A stretch of DNA of 64,000 nt from positions 186,001 to 250,000 of the forward strand of contig JAPNUO010000002.1 in NCBI GenBank assembly GCA_026627065.1, read 5' to 3'. The notes below the pieces were generated by a model. It did not search any database. It worked only from the letters and a program-made list of their open reading frames with translations, and was not told where the DNA came from. Positions 1 through 9,814 of the stretch are shown here, one piece after another. Position 1 is the first letter of the stretch. Each line of letters opens with the position of its first letter. Made by a program: the position numbers and the translations under genes. The DNA is from Bacillota bacterium. Lineage in GTDB: Bacteria > Bacillota > Sulfobacillia > Sulfobacillales > Sulfobacillaceae.

Positions 1-1
1 T

Positions 2-1003
<1,002 letters not shown>

Positions 1004-1005
1004 CC

Positions 1006-2550
1006 ATGGTCATAATTGCTTTTAATTTCCTTGCGGGCCAATATCATGCCACTCCGTGGGGCCGCCACGTGAACGAAGGGGATGTGGAGTGGCCGCCGTC
1101 TCCCTGGCGAATGCTAAGATCGCTCTTGGGAGTGTGGCATCGGAAAGGTGGATATGAAGCCTTTTCGCCAGAGACCATGGACCGGTTGGTTGAACGGCTG
1201 GCCTCTGAGCTTCCGCTCTATCACACCCCTTCTGCGGCGCCCATGCATACGCGCCATTACATGCCGATGCGCGAAGGCCGGGCGGACCACTCGAGACTCA
1301 TTTTTGACGCGGGCCTCTCGGTGAAGCGCGATACCCCGCTTGTCGTTATGTGGCCGCATACTGAGCTCGGTAATGAAGAAACGCATTTGCTGGATTACCT
1401 ATTGGAGAGGATGACCTATCTCGGACGCGCGGAGAGCTGGGTAGAGGCGCAAAGGCTCACTCGATGGGATGCGGCTCCCAATTGTGTGCCGGCGTTAGAG
1501 GGCGCGCTGCGTTCGCCGGCGTCGGACGAGCAGTCAGTCCGTTTGCTGGCTCCCCTCAATCTCGACGACTACCGCGACTGGCGAGCAGCCTGGATAGCCC
1601 AAGTGGACACTGCGTCTCAAGGGAATCGCGGGCGGAGGAGAAGAAATGTGACGAGGGTGCCGCCGCCGGAGTCGTTGGTTGATGCCTTGTTGCTTGAGAC
1701 GGCAGACTTGGCCCGCGGGGGATGGAGCCAGCCGCCGGGAAGCCGATGGGTCCAATATCGGTTCACCAAGCCAGCGGCGCTGTTGGCATCGACGGCGGAG
1801 TCGCGGGCGCGCAGTCGACGGCTCACGACAGCGCGCTTAGTGCTCGCGGGAAAACCGTTGCCCTTAGTTTCGGAGGCCGTAGTCGTGGGAGAACTTATGC
1901 GGCTGGCCATGATGGCCCAGGCAAGTCGGATCGCCGGAACGATTCCAGCGATCTTGTCCGGCCGCGATGCCGATGGCCGGGTTCGCAACGATGGGCATCG
2001 GCATGCGTTCTTTTTACCTGAAGACGCCGACGACGACGGATTTCTCGATCACGTGGTTATTTTTGCGGCGGAAGGGCTTGACGAGATTACCATTCGGGCT
2101 CTCGACCGATTGGATCGAATTTACACCGTCGACGGCATGCGCGAATGGCCCGTCGTGTTGGAAGGTATTGGCCAACCGCCACTCTTTGCGCCGGATTCGC
2201 GCTTGGTGGGGAGCGCACGAGTGTGGCAGTCCGTGACCCCCTATCTCCATCCCTGGCACCGCAAGCGTAACGGACGGTTCGGCCCGGCCGAGCAGCTCCG
2301 GAGAGAACTTATTTCGCGCGGCTATCAGGAGCCGTGCGAAATTCGTCCCCTGCCTCACATAATGGTGGGCGGCCGCCTGGTGAGCCCTCTGAGGTTTCGC
2401 CGGTTTCGGAGTCGCGGATCTCAGAGTCAACCTGACCGCAGTGGCAGCTTTTGGCGCATTGCCTTTGCCGACCCGATCGAAGGTCCGCTGTCCCTCGGGT
2501 ACGGGTGCCATTACGGGCTAGGGGTGTTTGAGCCCACGGAGGAGGACTGA
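1006..2550 (+). CDS. csb2: Type I-G CRISPR protein Csb2 (Cas5-Cas6 fusion, GSU0054 family)
   Basis: A 514-residue protein expected to combine a Cas5-like domain that caps the crRNA 5' end with a Cas6-like domain that cuts the repeat hairpin. Visible family features are the N-terminal Cas5-like start (IIAFNFLAGQYHATPWG, then EWPPSPWRMLRSLL) and a C-terminal block around residues 325-350 with RNDGHRHAFFLPEDADDDG and DHVVIF, typical of Csb2. A late basic stretch (RFRRFRSRGSQ) fits RNA binding. It sits 2 bases after csb1 and 21 bases before cas4-cas1. The substrate should be the hairpin repeat of the array at 4979. Which residue acts in cleavage cannot be read with certainty; the HRH triad is only a candidate. 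Confidence 0.87.
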   Translation: MVIIAFNFLAGQYHATPWGRHVNEGDVEWPPSPWRMLRSLLGVWHRKGGYEAFSPETMDRLVERLASELPLYHTPSAAPMHTRHYMPMREGRADHSRLIFDAGLSVKRDTPLVVMWPHTELGNEETHLLDYLLERMTYLGRAESWVEAQRLTRWDAAPNCVPALEGALRSPASDEQSVRLLAPLNLDDYRDWRAAWIAQVDTASQGNRGRRRRNVTRVPPPESLVDALLLETADLARGGWSQPPGSRWVQYRFTKPAALLASTAESRARSRRLTTARLVLAGKPLPLVSEAVVVGELMRLAMMAQASRIAGTIPAILSGRDADGRVRNDGHRHAFFLPEDADDDGFLDHVVIFAAEGLDEITIRALDRLDRIYTVDGMREWPVVLEGIGQPPLFAPDSRLVGSARVWQSVTPYLHPWHRKRNGRFGPAEQLRRELISRGYQEPCEIRPLPHIMVGGRLVSPLRFRRFRSRGSQSQPDRSGSFWRIAFADPIEGPLSLGYGCHYGLGVFEPTEED

Positions 2551-2571
2551 TCGGAAGAGGAAGGTGATGAC

Positions 2572-4275
2572 ATGGATCAGGAACGCGACGATTCCTTTGA
2601 AGCCGTGCCCCACTTGGTGCCAGCTCGCATGCTCAATGAATTTGCCTATTGCCCAAGGCTTTTCTACTTAGAGTGGGTTCTGCAAGAATTTGAGGACAAT
2701 CCCGACACACTTGACGGGCGGCAGGTTCATCGTCGCGTGGATCAGCCCTCAGGTGACGTGCCAGACCCGCCTGAAGCCGCAGGCGAATCCGACGGTGAAG
2801 CGATTCATGCACGGTCTGTCCTTCTCTCGTCGGAACGGCTGGGGCTGATAGCGCGGATTGACGTCTTGGAGGGAGACGGCCAACGTGTGACTCCGGTGGA
2901 TTATAAGCGGGGGCGTTCGCCAGATATTCCGGGTGGTGCCTGGGAGCCGGAAAAGGTTCAGCTTTGTGCTCAAGCCTTAATTTTGAGAGACAATGGCTAT
3001 GAATGTTCGACGGGAATCATTTACTATGTCCAATCCAAGCAACGCATTCCTGTACAGTTCGATGAGCCTCTCGTGACCCGGACCCTTGACTTGTTGAAAC
3101 AGTTGCGGAACGTGGCGCGCGAGGAATCCGTGCCACCCCCTCTGGAAGACAGTCCCAAATGTCCAAGGTGTTCCCTGGTAGGTATTTGTCTCCCGGATGA
3201 AGTTCACTTGCTTGCCGAGCCTGAGCCCGCCAAAGAAGTGAGGCGACTATTCCCTGCTCGAGACGATGCCCTGCCCGTCTATATTCAACAGCAAGGATTA
3301 ACGGTTGGAAAGAGCGGCGACTTATTGCAGATTCGTGATAGGGCGGGGGTGATCAATGAGATACGGTTGATGGACATATCCCAACTGTGTGTTTTTGGTA
3401 ATGTTCAGGTGACAGCTCAAGCAATTCGGGAACTCCTTGCTCGGAACATACCCATTTGTCATTTTTCCTATGGCGGGTGGTTTTACGGGATCACTCACGG
3501 GATGAACCATCGAAATGTCTTGCTCCGCCTTTTTCAATATCAGGCAAGTGTCAATCCGGATCAGAGTCTCGAATTGGCTCGTCGATTTGTTCGTGTAAAA
3601 ATCCAAAACAGCCGGACCATTCTTCGAAGGAATTTGGAGGTAGTTGATGACAACGTACTGGAAGAGTTAAGAAGATTTGCGGTAAAGGCGGAACAAGCAT
3701 CATCGCTGGACGAACTCCTCGGGATCGAGGGGATCGCTGCACGAATCTATTTTTCTCATTTTCGGGAGCTTTTGCGCCCGCGCAACACGCAAGATAGCGG
3801 ATTAGCCTTTGACTTTAAGTCAAGAAATCGGCGCCCCCCGCGTGATCCGGTAAACGCGTTGCTGTCTTTTTGCTATGCTTTACTTGTCAAAGATGTGACG
3901 ACTATTCTGATGTCTGTTGGCTTCGATCCCTATTTAGGCTTTTTTCACCAGCCACGGTACGGTCGTCCGGCTTTGGCGTTGGACGTAATTGAAGAATTTC
4001 GGCCCATTATTGCCGACTCCGTGGTCCTTAGTGTTGTAAATAATGGAGAAGTGGGAGCGGGGGACTTCGTGCGTCGTGCGGGAAGTGTTGCCATGACGTC
4101 TTCGGCGCGCCGACGTGTAATTGACGCCTACGAGCGCCGAATGGACATGCTCGTTTCCCACCCGATTTTTGGCTATCGTGTAAGTTATAGACGCATTCTC
4201 GAAATCCAGGTTCGTCTGCTAGGACGTTATTTGGCCGGCGAAATTGGCGAGTATCCAGCTTTTCGTACAAGGTGA
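2572..4275 (+). CDS. cas4-cas1: Cas4-Cas1 fusion, CRISPR spacer acquisition nuclease/integrase
   Basis: A 567-residue fusion characteristic of type I-G loci. The N-terminal Cas4 part (about 15-215) has the iron-sulfur cysteine of FAYCPRLFYLEW (C27), the RecB-like DYKRG (D110, K112) and a C-terminal cluster CPRCSLVGIC. The Cas1 part (about 230-567) starts at PVYIQQQGLTVG and keeps the metal ligands: E386 in LLGIEGIAAR, H459 in GFFHQPRYG and D471/E474 in LALDVIEEF. All key residues are present, so it looks active. Cas4 should trim prespacers and check the PAM, and Cas1 with Cas2 should integrate them. AAGGTGATG precedes the ATG; cas2 begins 4 bases after the stop. Confidence 0.93.
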   Translation: MDQERDDSFEAVPHLVPARMLNEFAYCPRLFYLEWVLQEFEDNPDTLDGRQVHRRVDQPSGDVPDPPEAAGESDGEAIHARSVLLSSERLGLIARIDVLEGDGQRVTPVDYKRGRSPDIPGGAWEPEKVQLCAQALILRDNGYECSTGIIYYVQSKQRIPVQFDEPLVTRTLDLLKQLRNVAREESVPPPLEDSPKCPRCSLVGICLPDEVHLLAEPEPAKEVRRLFPARDDALPVYIQQQGLTVGKSGDLLQIRDRAGVINEIRLMDISQLCVFGNVQVTAQAIRELLARNIPICHFSYGGWFYGITHGMNHRNVLLRLFQYQASVNPDQSLELARRFVRVKIQNSRTILRRNLEVVDDNVLEELRRFAVKAEQASSLDELLGIEGIAARIYFSHFRELLRPRNTQDSGLAFDFKSRNRRPPRDPVNALLSFCYALLVKDVTTILMSVGFDPYLGFFHQPRYGRPALALDVIEEFRPIIADSVVLSVVNNGEVGAGDFVRRAGSVAMTSSARRRVIDAYERRMDMLVSHPIFGYRVSYRRILEIQVRLLGRYLAGEIGEYPAFRTR

Positions 4276-4279
4276 TCCC

Positions 4280-4570
4280 ATGCGAAACAAATATATGGTG
4301 GCGTACGATATTGCCAATCCCACGCGTTTACGTAAAGTATTTCAGGCTATGCGCGGGTTCGGAGATCCGATACAACTCTCTATCTTTCTGTGTGATTTGT
4401 CGGCTACGGAACGTGTACTCTTGAGTATTAAATTGAACGAACTTATTCATCATCGCGAAGATCGAGTTCTTATTGTGAATTTGGGCCCGTCTACCGGATC
4501 GTCTACCGACCGCATTGATATCATGGGGCGACAGGAGTTGCCAGAAACTCCGCGAGCGGTAATTATCTGA
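4280..4570 (+). CDS. cas2: CRISPR-associated endoribonuclease-fold protein Cas2
   Basis: A 96-residue Cas2 that should bridge two Cas1 dimers during spacer integration. The start is MRNKYMVAYDIANPTRL, with the conserved aspartate in VAYDI near residue 10 and a typical beta-alpha-beta fold continuing through SIFLCDLS. The open frame extends upstream into cas4-cas1, but I choose ATG 4280 because AAGGTGAT, overlapping the cas1 stop, is correctly spaced and the family begins at this methionine. Last gene of the cas operon; the leader and array follow on the same strand. Confidence 0.92.
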   Translation: MRNKYMVAYDIANPTRLRKVFQAMRGFGDPIQLSIFLCDLSATERVLLSIKLNELIHHREDRVLIVNLGPSTGSSTDRIDIMGRQELPETPRAVII

Positions 4571-4978
4571 GAAGAAAATACTTGAGAAGTTCGAGATGTT
4601 GGGGAAGGCTGAAGGCATAAGGAAGTTAAACCCTGTTCTGTAGAGATTGTGGGTCATTAATGCCCATTGCTAGCAGCCTCAAACGGTCTAATGTACACCT
4701 ACCATAGTCAGAGAATGCGGGTTATTATTACAACGGGTTGCGACTCTTGGGAGATTTCCTTTCATATAATCTCACGTGGCACAACGTGTTGCGAGTGGCG
4801 AGGTGATACAATAACTATGGGGAGTGCTCGCAAGCGTGAAATGAGTTGTCTAGGGCGGCCTGAGCCATGGTCGTCACGCAATGTACCGCTTGTGGGTCGG
4901 TCTTTGACAAGCAAATATAAAGTACCTGTCGCATATCTGGACAGGGGACTACGAAATTCAAGGGATTGCAGGCGCGCT
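4571..4978 (+). promoter_or_regulatory. CRISPR leader region
   Basis: The 408 bases between cas2 and the first repeat contain no convincing gene and are more AT-rich than their surroundings. A consensus -35 element TTGACA lies at 4904-4909; the -10 is poor (GCATAT near 4931 is too far away). Leader polarity is supported independently: all degenerate repeats lie at the right-hand end, and the repeat's ATTGAAGC end is the expected 5' handle when transcribed rightward. The leader assignment is solid; the promoter element is tentative. Confidence 0.7.
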
Positions 4979-6560
4979 GTTTCCACAGCCAAATGGCTGT
5001 GGCTCCATTGAAGCGACTCGGCCATTATTCATGCCTCCCCCTCATGCGGACAGTTTCCACAGCCAAATGGCTGTGGCTCCATTGAAGCTTGGCGGCCTCC
5101 CGAAACTCCGGGTGCCGCTTTTGCCGTTTCCACAGCCAAATGGCTGTGGCTCCATTGAAGCCCTTGCCCTCCAGGGCCACCATTTTCGGTTGCGCTTAGT
5201 TTCCACAGCCAAATGGCTGTGGCTCCATTGAAGCTTCCATGAATGCCACTTGACTTCCCGGGCAGAGGGCGGTTTCCACAGCCAAATGGCTGTGGCTCCA
5301 TTGAAGCAACTGCTGTTCGACCCACGGATCCATCAAAAACCGCCCCGTTACCACAGCCAAATGGCTGTGGCTCCATTGAAGCCCGGTGATTCGCGAGGTA
5401 GCACCAGTCGTCGAAGCCGTGGTGTTTCCACAGCCAAATGGCTGTGGCTCCATTGAAGCGTGACAGGTTCTGTCATTCGAGAAACTGGTGAGAGGCGTTT
5501 CCACAGCCAAATGGCTGTGGCTCCATTGAAGCACCTCCTCTGGCGAGCTATCCCAGGGAAAGCTCGGTGTTTCCACAGCCAAATGGCTGTGGCTCCATTG
5601 AAGCAAGGCCATGTGGCGACATTCCAGACGGTGTTTCAGACGGGTTTCCACAGCCAAATGGCTGTGGCTCCATTGAAGCCGGCAATACCCGGATACCGCC
5701 CGATGGGGCGCCGACATGGTTTCCACAGCCAAATGGCTGTGGCTCCATTGAAGCCAGGTAGATCGTTGTTTCGGGATCGCCCGCCCAGACGAGTTTCCAC
5801 AGCCAAATGGCTGTGGCTCCATTGAAGCAGCTCCGTTTCGTGCAGCTGTTGCAGGCGCAGCTGCCGTTTCCACAGCCAAAGGGCTGTGGCTCCATTGAAG
5901 CGTGATGGCGACAGACCCAAAGCGCCCGGGCATGAGATGTTTCCACAGCCAAATGGCTGTGGCTCCATTGAAGCTGTCAGTTCCTCGTACGGGCGCAGGG
6001 CGCATCCCTCCTTGTTTCCACAGCCAAAGGGCTGTGGCTCCATTGAAGCTGATCCTCTTCATTCTCAACGTTGAATTTTGGCTCTTTGGTTTCCACAGCC
6101 AAAGGGCTGTGGCTCCATTGAAGCGCTCATCCCTGAGCCCTCCCATCCTTGCCTAATTCGCGTTTCCACAGCCAAAGGGCTGTGGCTCCATTGAAGTGCG
6201 CTGGGGGGCACGGGCAAGACCAGGGGTGGGAGGATCATGTTTCCACAGCCAAAGGGCTGTGGCTCCATTGAAGCGGGGGGCAGTGATGATGGCGGTGTAG
6301 GCCGGGGCAATGTTTCCACAGCCAAATGGCTGTGGCTCCATTGAAGCCTGCTCGCGAATCGCGGAGAGAGTGTTGACTTGTCGCGTTTCCACAGCCGAAT
6401 GGCTGTGGCTCCATTGAAGCGAGTACGTGCGCATGAAGCGCTTCATGAAGTCTTCCGGGTTTCCACAGCCGAATAGCTGTGGCTCCATTGAAGCGTCTTT
6501 TGCGCCTTGAGGCCAATGTTGCTTGAGACAGGTTTCCACAGCCAAATGGCTGTGGCTCCA
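4979..6560 (+). CRISPR. Type I-G CRISPR array, 22 repeats and 21 spacers
   Basis: 36-bp repeats start with GTTT, contain the perfect hairpin CCACAGCCAAATGGCTGTGG (8-bp stem, 4-base loop) and end CTCCATTGAAGC. Repeat starts: 4979, 5053, 5126, 5199, 5272, 5347, 5424, 5497, 5569, 5644, 5719, 5793, 5866, 5939, 6014, 6089, 6162, 6239, 6312, 6385, 6459, 6532. Spacers are 36-41 bp. Repeats 1-12 match the consensus except repeat 6 (GTTACC). Repeats 13 and 15-18 have loop AAAG, repeat 17 ends in T, repeats 20 and 21 have loop GAAT, repeat 21 also has a stem mismatch, and repeat 22 stops matching after 29 bases. The decayed right end marks the trailer, so the leader is next to cas2. I saw no spacer match inside the window. 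Confidence 0.98.
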
Positions 6561-7382
6561 CTCAGGATATCCGGCAACTGTTTTTTCCTGCAGTTCGAAG
6601 TATCCATAGCTGCTTTCGCTATGCACACACGCGTCGAAGGTTTGATGAGGAGAGGTGCGCTACGAGTAAAAGAGACGTGGTCGGAGAGAGGCCACGAATT
6701 TTTGTCGCATTCCATTAGCACAAATCCGATTGCTGCTGCCAGAAAGGGCTGCCGGACTTGGGCGTGGGGAGGACGCGGCCTAAACTGGCGATAAAACAGA
6801 TGCTGTATCTCCTTATATCCCCCACACGACATAGGCATCGCGTTATCCTAAGGGGGAAAATTTTGGCGACCATAATGCCGACTCAGTCGGTGAACCGAGC
6901 GAATAATGAAGCCTAGTCAAATAGGCGGTTTGGACAAGAGACGAGCCCGATCGAACCGGGCTCCGTCGCTTTTCCAGTGGAATAAAGTTTCTGCCCTGAC
7001 GTCATTGACGCCAAAGCCCGCTATTTACACGTCTACCGGCGTCTGTTCCGGATCTGGCGATTGATGTGCTAGACGAGAAATAAGACAACCAAGAATCTAC
7101 GAAAACAACGAATGTCCAGACCTCGGAGATTCTTCTGAAGTTCTCAGAAGCATGACGCAATTAACATTTTCGGAGAGCCAGTCCCAGTTGTTGTCAGATT
7201 TCTTATTCTCGATTACACTGGAATTACAGAAGCTTAAACACACCACGAACAACCTGTGTGAAGGATTGACGGGAATTCCATCCGTAGAACCGCCGCGATA
7301 CTAAGCAAGCATGTATGACTCCCGTGAAGGCGCGGAGACAGGGATTTCTGTTGGGTTTTGATGAAAGAAGGAATTCGATCCC
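6561..7382. other. Intergenic region after the CRISPR array, no gene recognised
   Basis: About 820 bases with no frame resembling a known protein. It contains a hairpin with a short T-run (6943-6973, listed separately). The ribosome binding site of the next gene (AAGGAA) lies about 10 bases before 7383. The stretch separates the CRISPR locus from the glucan cluster; cargo-free spacer DNA or long-decayed sequence are both possible. Confidence 0.5.
6943..6973 (+). terminator. Possible rho-independent terminator
   Basis: GAGCCCG (6943-6949) pairs with CGGGCTC (6957-6963) across a 7-base loop and is followed by TTTT at 6970-6973. The T-run is short and offset, so activity is uncertain. It would end read-through from the CRISPR array. 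Confidence 0.4.
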
Positions 7383-8495
7383 ATGCGCGCCATTATTCTA
7401 GCCGGAGGGCGAGGAACGCGTCTCGACCCGTTGACTCGGCATTTGCCAAAACCGTTGGTACCCTTTTTTGACCGGCCGCTGATTCAGTATCAGCTGCAGT
7501 GGCTCGCCGCCTCAGGGGTAGAGGAGGTCATCATCTCCCTCGGACACTTGGGCGACAAGATCCGCGAAACGCTGGGTTCGGACTGGGAAGGCCTAAGACT
7601 TCGCTATGTCACGGAGGCAAGTCCACAGGGCACCGCCGGTGCCGTAGCTCTGGCATTAGACCATATTTCTGGTGATGAGCCCATTCTCGTGGTGCCTGGC
7701 GACGCCCTCGCGGATTACGATTTGGCGGCCTTGTATAAGGAATTTCAAGGGCGTTCCGAACCGGCCGCCTTGGTGGTAAAGCACCTGCCTGATCCCCGAG
7801 GATTTGGAGTTGTCATGATTGCGGAGGACGGCCGCGTGACGGGATTCCTCGAAAAGCCCGCTGCCATCGATCAGGGCCAGTGGGTCAACACCGGCATTTA
7901 TTTCTTGCGCCCAGCGTCCCTAGAATGGCTGGAGAAGCGGCCGCTGGACTTCGGTTACGACCTCTTTCCCCGCTGGGTCGCCCGCGGCGCCGTGGCGGCC
8001 CTGAAGGCCACCGGCTATTGGTCCGACTTAGGGACCCTGGACCAATATCGCCGCTCCCATTTTGACGCGATGGACGGCGCCTTGCGTCTCGCGATTCCGG
8101 ATCGTCCCGCAAACGCCCCAGCCGTAGACCGCACGGCGCGCCTTGTGGGTCCCGTGTGGCTGGGAGAAGGCGTCACCATCGACGCCCAGGCGACGATCGG
8201 CCCCTACGCCGTGATTGGGGCGGGCAGCTACGTGGGTCCGTGGTCGAAAATCGAACGGGCGGTCGTCGGGCGGTCCGTCTTTTTGGGCGCCGGGAGCCGC
8301 ATTCGCGGGGCTACGGTGGCCGAGGGCGTGGTCATGGGCGGACGGTGCCGCATCGAGCATCACGCCGCGATTGGGGCGTACGCGCGCCTGGGATGGGGCA
8401 CGCATGTCGCCGCCGGGCGCCACTGTGATCCGGCGTCCTCCGTCTTGCCCGCACTCGGACGTCCGTGGGAAACGGCGGCGGAAGTGCCGGGGTAA
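7383..8495 (+). CDS. Sugar-1-phosphate nucleotidyltransferase with left-handed beta-helix tail (copy 1)
   Basis: A 370-residue nucleotidyltransferase that should couple a sugar-1-phosphate to NTP to give an NDP-sugar and pyrophosphate. The N-terminal Rossmann-like domain has the signature AGGRGTRLDPLTRHLPKPLVP, then GTAGAV and the metal-binding VVPGDALADYD. YWSDLGTLDQYR precedes a C-terminal hexapeptide-repeat domain (about 255-345: IGPYAVIG, VVGRSVFLGAGSRI). Whether the sugar is mannose (GDP) or glucose (UDP/ADP) cannot be told from sequence. It heads a four-gene operon with GT4, GH57 and GH15 genes, which suggests it supplies the activated sugar. It is a close paralogue of the gene at 15702. 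Confidence 0.85.
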   Translation: MRAIILAGGRGTRLDPLTRHLPKPLVPFFDRPLIQYQLQWLAASGVEEVIISLGHLGDKIRETLGSDWEGLRLRYVTEASPQGTAGAVALALDHISGDEPILVVPGDALADYDLAALYKEFQGRSEPAALVVKHLPDPRGFGVVMIAEDGRVTGFLEKPAAIDQGQWVNTGIYFLRPASLEWLEKRPLDFGYDLFPRWVARGAVAALKATGYWSDLGTLDQYRRSHFDAMDGALRLAIPDRPANAPAVDRTARLVGPVWLGEGVTIDAQATIGPYAVIGAGSYVGPWSKIERAVVGRSVFLGAGSRIRGATVAEGVVMGGRCRIEHHAAIGAYARLGWGTHVAAGRHCDPASSVLPALGRPWETAAEVPG

Positions 8496-8519
8496 ACAGG
8501 CGGCGTAGGAGGTTGGCGA

Positions 8520-9809
8520 ATGTTGGAGCTCCATCCAGGCAACACCGAGATTATCGCCATCGCCTTTGAGGGCCCGGATCCGTACGCCCAAGCCGGCGGC
8601 TTGGGCGTGCGCATGACCGGGCTCACCAAGGCTTTGGCCGCTCGAGGGTTTCGAGTCCATTTCTTTTTTGTGGGCGATCCCGCGCGCCCCGGTGTGGAAA
8701 CGCGGGACACGCTCACACTATATCGCTGGGGCCAATGGATCAGTCAGTATCACCCCGAAGGCGTCTATGCCGCTGAGTGGGATAAAATGGTGGACCTGGA
8801 GAATTCATTGCCGCCGTTTGTGAGGGATCACCTGGTATGGCCCGGGGTGCAGGCCGGCCGCCGCTTCGTCATTCTGACGGAGGAGTGGCAAACGGCACCG
8901 ACGGCCATCGGGCTTTCCGACCTCTTGTACGGTGCGGGGGTCCGCTCGGAAGCGGTCATCTTTTGGAACGCTAACCACCGCATGGGCCTTCACCGCATTG
9001 ACTTTCCCCGCCTGGGCTTTGTGGCCACGCTGACCACGGTGAGCCGGTTTATGCGCCATGTGCTGCAGCAGTATGGCATCAATCCGGTGGTCATTCCCAA
9101 CGGCATTGATGCGGCCTGGTTTCAGGACATTCCCCAGTCGGTCGTGCATCGCATTCAGCGCCTCTTTTCGCGGCCGCTCTTGGTCAAGGTGGGCCGCTTT
9201 GACCCGGATAAGCGGTGGATCATGGCGGTCGAGGCGGTGGCCCGCTTAAAAGCCCAGGGACTGGCCCCTACGCTGGTGATGCGGGGCGGGCTCGAGCCCC
9301 ATGGCGCGGCCGTATTTGAGCGGGCTCGAGATCTCGGACTCAGCGTCCAAGACGTCGTGCTGGAGGGCACGCCCAGCCGGGATGACGTGCTGAAGGCGTT
9401 GGAGGCGGCCCGGCCGCGGGCGGACCTGGTGCACCTTCGCATGTTTTTGCCGACCGACTTTCTCGGCGCCTTGTACCGGAGCGCCGATGCCGTGCTGGTC
9501 AACAGCGGCTTTGAGCCCTTTGGGCTGGTGGGGCTGGAGGTCATGGCGTCGCGGGGACTGGCCATCACCGGCGGTACCGGCGAAGATTACGCCCGCGCGT
9601 TCGTCAACGGGCTCGTGGTGGATAACGAGGATCCGTGGCGGTTGGCCGAGTTGGTGCGGTTTGTGGAGAAGCGGCCAGAACTTCGGGCGCAAATGATTCG
9701 GGCCGGTGCGGCCACCGCCAAAACCTATCTCTGGGACCGGGTTGTGGAAGAATTGCTGAGTCAAGTGACGCTGGCCTTCGAGCGGCAAAACCGGGAAAGC
9801 GGGGTGTAG
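8520..9809 (+). CDS. Family GT4-like glycosyltransferase
   Basis: A 429-residue GT-B fold glycosyltransferase. The N-terminal acceptor domain begins AFEGPDPYAQAGGLGVRMTG, resembling glycogen-synthase/GT4 openings; VVIPNGIDAAWF marks the domain hinge. The C-terminal donor domain has LVKVGRFDPDKRW, VNSGFEPFGLVGLE (the GT4 E-x7-E region) and a final helix. The start ATG 8520 has TAGGAGG about 8 bases upstream. It lies 24 bases after the nucleotidyltransferase and 5 bases before the GH57 gene, so it probably uses the NDP-sugar made by its neighbour to build or extend a glucan or glycoside. Donor and acceptor are unknown. Confidence 0.82.
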   Translation: MLELHPGNTEIIAIAFEGPDPYAQAGGLGVRMTGLTKALAARGFRVHFFFVGDPARPGVETRDTLTLYRWGQWISQYHPEGVYAAEWDKMVDLENSLPPFVRDHLVWPGVQAGRRFVILTEEWQTAPTAIGLSDLLYGAGVRSEAVIFWNANHRMGLHRIDFPRLGFVATLTTVSRFMRHVLQQYGINPVVIPNGIDAAWFQDIPQSVVHRIQRLFSRPLLVKVGRFDPDKRWIMAVEAVARLKAQGLAPTLVMRGGLEPHGAAVFERARDLGLSVQDVVLEGTPSRDDVLKALEAARPRADLVHLRMFLPTDFLGALYRSADAVLVNSGFEPFGLVGLEVMASRGLAITGGTGEDYARAFVNGLVVDNEDPWRLAELVRFVEKRPELRAQMIRAGAATAKTYLWDRVVEELLSQVTLAFERQNRESGV

Positions 9810-9814
9810 CGGCG

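Noticed and set aside
4979..6531. Self-targeting spacers against this window
   Set aside because: No spacer matched any other part of the window by eye. Only a full-genome search could exclude self-targeting.
4979..6560. Long open frames on both strands through the CRISPR region (recurrent MAVAPLK or MEPQPFGCGN repeats)
   Set aside because: They are translations of the repeat-spacer array; the repeat unit lacks stops in several frames. No ribosome binding sites or codon bias support them.
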